From Bacillus sp. FJAT-22090 (GTDB taxonomy: Bacteria; Bacillota; Bacilli; Bacillales_A; Planococcaceae), in NCBI RefSeq assembly GCF_007676755.1, contig NZ_VEBK01000001.1:248001-312000 (forward strand): a stretch of DNA of 64,000 bases, read 5' to 3'. The notes beneath the pieces were generated by a model, which was not told the DNA's origin, ran no database searches, and was given only the letters and a program-made list of their open reading frames with translations. The translations under genes were made by a program, and so were the position numbers. Below are positions 9,642 to 16,754 of this stretch, in pieces. Position 1 is the first letter of the stretch; each line of letters begins with the position of its first letter.

Positions 9642-12043
9642 TGCTTAACCTCCCCTTTTACCCGCACTTCTGGAAGTCGTGTATATGCATCATTTTGAAC
9701 CGATTTTTTATGCAATTTATAATATACTTCTCCTTCATCGTTTATATAGTCTTGGATATTTTCTGTTTTGGTGAATCTGCTTTCGTCTATTTCTTCGAAG
9801 CTTTGCGTTGCAATATTCCAAATTTCTATTGTATGCGAGTTTCGATCTGTATTAGCAATTTGTAATTGCGTCCAATTTACTTTATCTAGCGGGATTGTAT
9901 TAGGAACTTTCCAATATACATTATATTCGCCATCGTCTAAGTACCATTCTAAACTGTTATTCATCACCGGTTCCATATACTTTCCATATTCATTCGTATT
10001 CACATTTACGGTAAACATATTTGCAGGTAACACGAATTCCCCAGCAAAGATTGTATCGGCTGTAAAAGGCTGAATTAGTAAATGAAGGGTAGACATCTCT
10101 ACTTTCTTATTTTTTAATTCAACCGGTAGTATGTTATCCTCTACCAAACCTGTGATTACAGGAGCAGTTCCTGTCTGGTCGTACATTAAACTAGCACTAT
10201 ATAAAGATTGCTTTCGTTGCTCCAGCAGATCATCTATCGTTGCCGTATTCATACCATAATTGCTATTCATATATGGATTAGAAATAGGCATCAACATAAC
10301 TGCACCTAGCTCTTTATTTACTTCTAGCTGTTCTCCTGACTTAAGATCGCCCAATTTGATCAATTTACTTCCAGACCAAACGGAAACTTCTTTTAAAGCA
10401 AAAGGAAAATTATTTTGAACTGTACCCGTTAACTTACCTGCTTCTACCTGGAGTTTCACATCAAAATCCCCTACATCTGAAAGCTGTGTTTCACCAAAAA
10501 GAGAAGAAACCGACCAATATCCTACATCCCGAAAAGTTAACTCACTGTTCGTAGCACGTTTTTCCATAATAGCGTTTTCATATACATTTGGTGTTTGCCC
10601 AGTAAATGAATTATTATCTCTCTTTGCTACCATCGTTGTTGTTGTAGGTGACTGGAAAGTAAAATCTCCACTTTTGTTACTTAAAATAGACTCTGCATAA
10701 TAGCCATGCAAACTTTTATCTTCATTCACATGTAAAAAAGAGGACTGTTGCACCTGTGGACGTGCAATTCGGTCTTTTGCTCCATAACCAAAAATAGCTG
10801 CAGAAGCAATAATCGCAGTGAGTGGAATAATTCCCCAAGCATATTCTCTTTTGTCTTTTCTTTTCAAAATAATATATAAAAGAGGTCCGACAATAATCAT
10901 ATAAACTACTACTATCCCGATCATCAATGGAGTTGAAACTTTAAAGGAGCTAAACAAAGAGTTCGTATTGCCTAGATCATACACAAGCTGGTCTTTCGTG
11001 TTATATCCATACATATTCGGTGTATTTTGAATGGAGATTGATTGTAAAATAGTAGCCATTAAATCACTGTAAACCGGGTCTTTCGCTAATGGTTCATCTC
11101 CAAGTGAAAATGTAGTTTGGATAATGGAACCGCTACCCATTTGCTTTTTTCCAGCTATTATTGTTCCATCCAAATCGAATAACCGCGTAGCACCTTCGTT
11201 CAATGTGGAATTATAAACGTTTAAATCATTTGTCAATGTATTATTTGCGGTGAATGCTCGCATTTTATCCGCAGTTAACGTTTGAGTAGTCGATTGTAAA
11301 GTTAACGGCAAATAATTCCCTAGTTTCCCTAGCTCCGCAGCTATATTCTCTGAAGCACCTACAACAATATTCCCGCCTGCGACAACGTAGTCAATAAGTG
11401 CTTGTTGCTGCTTTTCGGCTAAATCCGCTAAGACGAATTCATCTAAAATAATATAATCCGCCATTTGCCATGCTACTGCATCTGTTGGTAACGAAAAATT
11501 GTTTAATTGAGCAACGTGGATTACTTCGTCATTTAATTGATTGGGTTGCTTTATTTGATTCAATACTTTTAGTCTATCTGCACTGTTAGTTAAGGTTAAG
11601 TAAAAAATAGTTGTTGTATCGTAAAAATTTGTTCTTAAATTTTTCGTTCCTTTAAAATCGATTGATTTTCCTTTTTCCCATCCACCTTCAAAAAAATGAA
11701 TAAGTTGAACATTTGCCCCTTGATACATATAATCTTCGCCTAATCCAGTCAGAGCAACTTGGACAGTTTTCGTTTCACCTGCTCCAATTTCAAATGGAAT
11801 TGCTAGAGCATTTCCAAGATTATACGATTCTACCGCGTCTAAAACGAGGTCTCCGGAAAATGCATCCCCTTTATTTTCAACTGTTAATGTAACAGGCAGC
11901 CCTTCCCCGTACTTTGCTTTCCCATTAAATCCAGTCGTAACTTTAACATTTAAGTTTGGAGCGGCTAATACAGTAAGCGTTGGTAATAATAAATAACAGA
12001 TGAAAAATACCGAAATAACCAACGTTAGCTTTCTAATATACAT
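9638..12043 (-). CDS. Large secreted/membrane protein, first gene of the envelope operon
   Basis: 801 aa. A signal peptide (residues 1-27, cleavage likely after VLAA) is followed by a beta-rich N-terminal domain. A GATase-like segment spans about 150-250 and includes YVVAGGNIVVGASEN. Two helices at about 373-395 and 403-421 flank a short loop with KRKDKREYAW, and a large C-terminal extracytoplasmic domain completes it. AAAGGGGGA precedes the ATG. Homologous proteins appear to be encoded beside ABC-2 transporters and MoxR modules in other Bacillales, but I cannot assign an activity. It starts 57 bp after ccpC; I see no obvious terminator in that gap, so read-through from ccpC is possible. Confidence 0.8.
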   Translation of the reverse strand: MYIRKLTLVISVFFICYLLLPTLTVLAAPNLNVKVTTGFNGKAKYGEGLPVTLTVENKGDAFSGDLVLDAVESYNLGNALAIPFEIGAGETKTVQVALTGLGEDYMYQGANVQLIHFFEGGWEKGKSIDFKGTKNLRTNFYDTTTIFYLTLTNSADRLKVLNQIKQPNQLNDEVIHVAQLNNFSLPTDAVAWQMADYIILDEFVLADLAEKQQQALIDYVVAGGNIVVGASENIAAELGKLGNYLPLTLQSTTQTLTADKMRAFTANNTLTNDLNVYNSTLNEGATRLFDLDGTIIAGKKQMGSGSIIQTTFSLGDEPLAKDPVYSDLMATILQSISIQNTPNMYGYNTKDQLVYDLGNTNSLFSSFKVSTPLMIGIVVVYMIIVGPLLYIILKRKDKREYAWGIIPLTAIIASAAIFGYGAKDRIARPQVQQSSFLHVNEDKSLHGYYAESILSNKSGDFTFQSPTTTTMVAKRDNNSFTGQTPNVYENAIMEKRATNSELTFRDVGYWSVSSLFGETQLSDVGDFDVKLQVEAGKLTGTVQNNFPFALKEVSVWSGSKLIKLGDLKSGEQLEVNKELGAVMLMPISNPYMNSNYGMNTATIDDLLEQRKQSLYSASLMYDQTGTAPVITGLVEDNILPVELKNKKVEMSTLHLLIQPFTADTIFAGEFVLPANMFTVNVNTNEYGKYMEPVMNNSLEWYLDDGEYNVYWKVPNTIPLDKVNWTQLQIANTDRNSHTIEIWNIATQSFEEIDESRFTKTENIQDYINDEGEVYYKLHKKSVQNDAYTRLPEVRVKGEVKQ

Positions 12044-12100
12044 AATTTGTCCCCCTTTACCTCTATATACATTAGTACGATAATGACAGACGGAAGTTCC

Positions 12101-12976
12101 TTATCGAAAGATCTGTGCATGGTCTTTTACAATATTGACGAAGGCCTCTACTTGCGGAAGCTCAAATGCTGCGTCATAACCAATAAGCCAAGTGTCTCTG
12201 GTTAGTTCGAACTGTTCCTCATTATTAGTTAAAGGAATTTTATGGACATCTTCCTGACCAGTCAATGTGATGGAAGGCAAAATAGCATAACCAATTCCAT
12301 TTAGTGCCATTTGCTTACACGTCTCAATTTGATCTACCGTTATTTGCCTTTTGGGATTACTCGAGAAATGTTTTTGCCACCATTGTTGAATTTCCTGATA
12401 ATAATTAGAATCACTTTTAAACTGTATAAAGGGTTTATCCGTCGTTAGCACGTCGTCTATAGACGTCATTTCTTTATCCACTAAATATAACGTATCACGA
12501 AATAGATGTATTTTATTCCCTTTCCAATCGGTTTGTCCCCTTACAATCCCGATCTGTGCATCACCATCATAAATGGCTTTTACAATTTCAGAGCTCCATC
12601 CAGTAAGAAGCGAGACCTTTGCTTCTGGATACGTCTGTACAAAATCCTTAAGTACTTTAGGCAACCAATTTTGCCCTACAATAGAAGCACATGCAATTTT
12701 CAATGTACCATGTACTTTAGACGTTAAAGATTGAATAGCTTCATATAATTCTTCTTTTTGGTGAATCATATTAATAGCAAACTCTATGACCAACTCCCCT
12801 TCTGGAGTAGCGGTCAATCCTTTTTGGGAACGTAAAAATAGTTTTGTATTCCATTCTTTTTCGATTGATTGAAGCCGTAGAGAAAGTGCTGGCTGGGACA
12901 AGAACAAACGCTCAGCTGCTTTTCTCATATTTTGTTCTTCTGCCAGTACTTTAATAATGAGAAAATCGGAAGTCAT
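12101..12976 (-). CDS. ccpC: LysR-type regulator CcpC (catabolite control of citrate genes)
   Basis: 291 aa. The N-terminal winged helix-turn-helix (about 1-60) contains NMRKAAERLFLSQPALSLRLQ. The rest is the LysR effector-binding domain, with ASIVGQNWLPKVLK and DQIETCKQMALNGIGYAILPS. From memory these closely match B. subtilis CcpC (YkuM), which represses citB and citZ and responds to citrate. Synteny supports it: in B. subtilis ccpC lies next to ykuL, and here it follows cbpB with only the MFS gene between. The start has AGAAAGGA at good spacing and lies three bases after the MFS stop, so the two are likely co-transcribed. Confidence 0.88.
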   Translation of the reverse strand: MTSDFLIIKVLAEEQNMRKAAERLFLSQPALSLRLQSIEKEWNTKLFLRSQKGLTATPEGELVIEFAINMIHQKEELYEAIQSLTSKVHGTLKIACASIVGQNWLPKVLKDFVQTYPEAKVSLLTGWSSEIVKAIYDGDAQIGIVRGQTDWKGNKIHLFRDTLYLVDKEMTSIDDVLTTDKPFIQFKSDSNYYQEIQQWWQKHFSSNPKRQITVDQIETCKQMALNGIGYAILPSITLTGQEDVHKIPLTNNEEQFELTRDTWLIGYDAAFELPQVEAFVNIVKDHAQIFR

Positions 12977-12979
12977 AAT

Positions 12980-14451
12980 TTATAGTCCTTTCTTTTTCGG
13001 TATCCTAAATACAAATAAAAAACTTAATACTGCAAACGTGAAAGATGCAAGAAATACAGCATGCAACGCATTATCTAAGCCAATTTGAAAGAATGAAAGC
13101 TGCTCGAATGAAAAGAGCTTGCGAGCTTCTGCATCTAGTAATTTATCCACAATGTCTAACCCATAGGAGGATTTAGCATCTTTCAAGTAATTTCCTAACA
13201 TTTGATTGACAATCATACCAAGCAGTGCCGCTCCTACTGTATTTCCAAAGTTCCTCATAAATATATTACTAGCAGTTGCCACTCCTCTTAATTCATGATT
13301 TACTGCCCCTTGGATCGAAACAATGAATGGAGTACTCGTTAACCCCATTCCGATTCCCACTAAGAAACTGCACCCTGCCACTAAAACAGGTGAAAGCGTC
13401 GCATGAATAAGTAAAAAAGAAAAAGTCCCCCCCAATAAAAATATGGTCCCAACTAAAGATAGCTTAAATGCACCAAACTTTGGAAGTAATCTACCAGCAA
13501 CTGTAGAAGCGAGAGGCCACCCGATCGACATAGTTGTTAAAGTGAAACCTGCCACTATCGCCTTTTGTTCCATTACACCTGTTACATACATTGGCAAGTA
13601 ACTGGATAGACCTATTAAAATAACCCCAGTAAAAAAAGAAATAATATTTGCATATAATATCGTTTTATTTTTCCAAATAGAAAGTGGCATAAAAGGCTCT
13701 GTTGCTTTTTGTTCCCATTTTATGAACAGGTAAAAACAGACTCCAAATATAATCAATAAGCCAATACTAACAATGGAAATCCAAGAAAATGTTTGTCCAC
13801 CTTCCACTAGCCAAAATAAGAGGGACGATAAAATAATCGTTAACAAAATCGCACCTTTATAGTCTATGGATGGCTTGTTCTTTTGAACCGGCTCATGTAA
13901 AAACAAAGCGATTCCTATCATCGCAATAATCCCTAATGGAATATTAACCCAAAATACATATTTCCAACCTATCGTTTCTACCAATATCCCTCCAATTGCT
14001 GGACCCGATACTGCCGAAATACCCCAAACACTAGACAAATATCCTTGGATTTTCGCACGTTCTTCTCCTTGGTAAATATCCCCGATAATAGTTGTTGCGA
14101 TAGGTTGGACTGCTCCAGCACCTAACCCTTGGATAAGACGAAAAATAATAAGCTGTTCCATAGAAGTTGCAAATCCACACAAAAAGGAACCAATTAAAAA
14201 GAGGCTGACCCCAATAAAAAATATTTTTTTCTTCCAAATAAATCCGCTAGTTTTCCGTAAATCAAAACCGTTATAGTGCTCATGAGCAAATATGCAGAAA
14301 AAACCCAGCTATATCGTGTAAATCCACCTAAATCAGACGTAATGCTTGGCATGGCAGTAGCGATAATAGTTGCTTCCACTGCACTCATAAACATCGCAAG
14401 CATAACAGCTATCAACACAAATGGTCGTTTCGTTGTTTTGTTCTTCAACAT
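12980..14451 (-). pseudogene. MFS drug transporter (DHA2-like), split by a one-base frameshift
   Basis: The first piece starts at ATG 14451 behind TAGGAGG and gives five-sixths of the first three helices, ending in GKLADLFGRKK and then a short off-frame tail that stops at 14194. The continuation in another frame runs to 12980 and contains RLIQGLGAGAVQP and about eleven further helices. The frames join at a run of seven A (plus-strand T-run 14224-14230). One extra A would restore a continuous 14-helix transporter of about 490 aa, reading IFFIGVSLFLIGSFLCG across the junction. Everything else looks intact, so the lesion is recent, a sequencing or assembly error, or a slippage-based switch. It lies between cbpB and ccpC and has no counterpart there in B. 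subtilis as I recall it. Confidence 0.85.
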
Positions 14452-14465
14452 AAATCCTCCTAATA

Positions 14466-14492
14466 AGAAAAAGAAGGCCTTCAATAAGGCCC
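14466..14492 (-). terminator. Terminator downstream of cbpB
   Basis: On the minus strand GGCCTT pairs with AAGGCC across a four-base loop (14476-14491), followed by TTCTTTTTC. It separates cbpB from the MFS/ccpC unit, whose ribosome binding site starts directly after it. Confidence 0.65.
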
Positions 14493-14513
14493 CCTCTGGT
14501 TGGTTGTAAATAA

Positions 14514-14966
14514 TTATACTTGAGTTTCTTGTGTTTGGTATAAATACTTTTTCATTTGTTTTAAAATAACTCTTCGTGTTAGGATTCCTAAAAATGTTCG
14601 TTCATCATCTATCACACACAGATAAGGATTATTCACTAGTAGATCCAATCCCTTTTGGAATTTTTCTTTAATGTGAATAACAGGTACATCTGTCTTCATA
14701 ATATCGTCTACTTTTAAATCGGGTAAACGTTCATATTCAATATGTTCTAATCCTAAAATTTCATCTGTTATTTGTTGAGTACTTATTAGTCCATGTAATC
14801 TATATTTCACATCTAGTACCGGGATAGACGAATATCCCGTTTTAGTTAAAACTAATAATGCGTGTTCTGCATTATTTCCTAGTTGTACATGTGCTACTTT
14901 TTCTGCGGAAATAATATAATCCTCGATTGGGATTTGTAAAAAGTCTTTACTGCTGACAAATATCAT
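14514..14966 (-). CDS. cbpB: CBS-domain protein CbpB/DarB (YkuL), c-di-AMP receptor
   Basis: 150 aa consisting of a CBS pair (about 15-70 and 85-145). Motifs include VLTKTGYSSIPVLD and DDERTFLGILTRRVI. Its length, sequence and position next to ccpC match B. subtilis YkuL (DarB) and Listeria CbpB, which bind cyclic di-AMP and, when unbound, act on the (p)ppGpp synthetase Rel and on pyruvate carboxylase. AAAGGAG precedes the ATG. The link to c-di-AMP is knowledge of the family; no binding residue is proven here. The K+ transporter KtrD, another c-di-AMP-controlled process in relatives, is encoded in this window. Confidence 0.85.
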   Translation of the reverse strand: MIFVSSKDFLQIPIEDYIISAEKVAHVQLGNNAEHALLVLTKTGYSSIPVLDVKYRLHGLISTQQITDEILGLEHIEYERLPDLKVDDIMKTDVPVIHIKEKFQKGLDLLVNNPYLCVIDDERTFLGILTRRVILKQMKKYLYQTQETQV

Positions 14967-15195
14967 AGCATTCTACTCCTTTGTTTGTTTCCATTTAAAG
15001 AAAACATAACCTATGAAACTATGATAGCATACGAACGGAAAAAAAGACTATGGAATCGCTTACAATTATTTATATTTTTTTATGGCCGGGACATGCACAT
15101 ACGTTTGATAACATAAATGGATAAGCATTATAGAGATAAAGCGTCGTAAACGGTGTGCGCTTGGATTTATTATCCATTAAAAGTTAGGAAATGGC

Positions 15196-15300
15196 TTAGC
15201 GAGACCAATTGTCATTTGAAAGCAACCAATTCAACAGGAAACGCAACCAGTTTTAGCGTGAAAGCAACCAAATTGGCAAAGAGCGCAACCAATTCTCCAC
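15196..15300. repeat. Five-copy 21-bp array (GCAACCAATT type)
   Basis: Five adjoining units start at 15196, 15217, 15238, 15259 and 15280, each exactly 21 bp. The shared core is AGCGCAACCAATT near the middle of the unit; the flanking bases vary. It lies in the 924-bp gap between fadH and cbpB, downstream of fadH. No frame is protein-like. It belongs with the other 21-bp arrays in this window. Confidence 0.85.
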
Positions 15301-15382
15301 GGAAAGGCTAGCGGACACTGATTGTCCTGCACTTTACTTGAAGTCTCCCCTTAATTTAAATGGATTAGATCGTCCATTAAAA

Positions 15383-15486
15383 TTTGCGCAACATATCAGA
15401 CGTTACTCGCAACTTTCTAGACCAGATTTGCAACATTTTGATGGGATGGAACTTTTATGCTTGGATAGCAACAAATTTGCGACACA
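15383..15486. repeat. Degenerate array with about 21-bp spacing (TTGCAAC type)
   Basis: About five units with the core TTGCAAC or GGAACTTT are spaced 21, 21, 18 and 21 bp. One unit (15451-15468) reads ACTTTTATGCTTGGATAG, which is exactly the reverse complement of 51247-51264 in the large array. This array is more diverged than the other arrays. Confidence 0.6.
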
Positions 15487-15656
15487 TAATCCTTAACATG
15501 TCGGGAAATCATAATCGGCTTTCTCCCAATAAACTTGCTATGTGAATAATTAGTTGCTTTCCTCTGCGATTTGGTTACTAATAGCGATTTTCTGATAACA
15601 GACATTTCTTATGAATTTTTTGAAAATCAGTATTGAGGAAGCAAGCCGTTTCCCAT

Positions 15657-15846
15657 TGATTTTCGTAGTAGGCGGCGGCTCCTGCCAAGGCCAACAAGAT
15701 GTTGGTCACGAAGGCGTTGCCACACGATGTGGCGATCTTATCCTTTGTTCCGCTGTGGGCAAATGAGCCATTCCAACGAACGCGCAAGCGGACGGGAATG
15801 GCTCATCGCTCACCCGGCGGAAAGCGTCCGACTGCTGCGAAAATCA
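15657..15846. repeat. GC-rich hairpin element with inverted ends
   Basis: The ends TGATTTTCGTAGTAG (15657-15671) and CTGCTGCGAAAATCA (15832-15846) are imperfect inverted repeats. Inside are three clear hairpins: CCAACA-AGA-TGTTGG (15691-15705), GCCACA-CGA-TGTGGC (15719-15733), and a 10-bp stem GAGCCATTCC / GGAATGGCTC (15765-15774 with 15795-15804). It is far more GC-rich than its surroundings. From memory, similar roughly 200-bp elements with GCGGAAAGCG and GCGAAAATCA motifs are scattered between genes in many Bacillaceae. It lies just downstream of fadH and may form part of its 3' end. Open frames across it are incidental. Confidence 0.75.
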
Positions 15847-15890
15847 TAGCGGTCACTCTAAGACGCAGTATCTCCATAATATAAGCTTTA

Positions 15891-16658
15891 TCAAAAAGGA
15901 TGCTGGTTTAACCATTGACCTCCGTCTAATGTGACAATTTCACCATTCATATAAGACGCTTTTTCAGAAAGGATAAATGTAGCAAGCTCCGCAATTTCCT
16001 CAGGTGTTCCAAGTCGACCTAGCGGAACAGACTTCAAAGTTCTTTGTGCTGCTTCCTCCGACTCCCAAAGCTTTCCTGCCCCTCCTGTCCGTTCAATTGG
16101 ACCTGGAGCAATGGCGTTTACTCGAATACCATACTTACTCCCCCACTCGACAGCAAGTGTTCTTGTCAACGACATGACACCTGCTTTTGCAGCTGCCGAA
16201 TGGGCTATCTTAGCACCGGCACCCCAAGCATATGTAGCAAGCATATTTAAAATAGCTCCTTTTTCACCCTTGTTGATCCAATAGTTTCCTACTGCATTAG
16301 AGCAATAGAAAGATCCATTCAGCACAATATCAATAACTGCTTTCCAGCCATTAGGAGAAAGTTTTTCTGTTTCTACTATAAAATTTCCGGCAGCATTATT
16401 CACTAGCCCATCGATTTGACCGTAAGTTTTGTCTGTAAAATCTACCATTGCCTGAACATGCTCTGGATTACGCACATCCATTTGAAAAATAGAAATAGTA
16501 TTTCCGTAAGCTTCTACTTCTTTTTTAGCAATTTCCAATTTTTCTAAATCACGACCCGTGATTACCACATTTGCTCCTTCTGAAACAAATTTCATCGCCA
16601 TATGTTTACCCATACCACTTGAACCACCAGTAACAATTATCGTTTTCTCTTTCAACAT
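15891..16658 (-). CDS. fadH: 2,4-dienoyl-CoA reductase, SDR family (FadH/YkuF)
   Basis: 255 aa from ATG 16658, chosen because AAGGGGG lies nine bases upstream; the longer frame has no such site. It is a short-chain dehydrogenase: TGGSSGMG nucleotide-binding loop (about 10-17), NNAAG, and a C-terminal GGQWLNQHPF typical of dienoyl-CoA reductases. The usual SDR YxxxK is replaced by HSAAAKAG, a feature of this subfamily. It should reduce 2,4-dienoyl-CoA with NADPH during breakdown of unsaturated fatty acids. A FadR-type operator lies 24-41 bases upstream of the start, consistent with control by acyl-CoA levels. Confidence 0.92.
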   Translation of the reverse strand: MLKEKTIIVTGGSSGMGKHMAMKFVSEGANVVITGRDLEKLEIAKKEVEAYGNTISIFQMDVRNPEHVQAMVDFTDKTYGQIDGLVNNAAGNFIVETEKLSPNGWKAVIDIVLNGSFYCSNAVGNYWINKGEKGAILNMLATYAWGAGAKIAHSAAAKAGVMSLTRTLAVEWGSKYGIRVNAIAPGPIERTGGAGKLWESEEAAQRTLKSVPLGRLGTPEEIAELATFILSEKASYMNGEIVTLDGGQWLNQHPF

Positions 16659-16681
16659 ACCGTAAATCCCCCTTGTCAAAT

Positions 16682-16699
16682 TGAATGAACATTCACTCA
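16682..16699. promoter_or_regulatory. FadR operator upstream of fadH
   Basis: The sequence TGAATGAACATTCACTCA is a near-perfect palindrome and matches the Bacillus FadR box (TGAATGA-N-TATTCATTCA type). It sits between the upstream terminator and the fadH ribosome binding site. FadR binds such sites in the absence of long-chain acyl-CoA. Confidence 0.8.
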
Positions 16700-16713
16700 A
16701 TATGTTACCATAA

Positions 16714-16754
16714 TAAAAAAAGAAAAACCGTAAATTTCATAAAGAAATTTACGG
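16714..16754 (-). terminator. Terminator overlapping the end of the GGDEF-EAL gene
   Basis: An 11-bp perfect stem (CCGTAAATTTC, 16728-16738 with 16744-16754) is followed on the minus strand by a T-rich run. The stop codon of the upstream gene at 16749 lies inside the stem. Confidence 0.85.

Noticed and set aside
14031-14237. 68-codon minus-strand frame within the MFS gene
   Set aside because: It is the third frame across the frameshift region and reads non-transporter sequence; the true continuation is in the frame ending at 12980.
15578-15884. Short open frames over the hairpin element downstream of fadH
   Set aside because: They run through inverted repeats on both strands, lack ribosome binding sites and have no protein-like composition.
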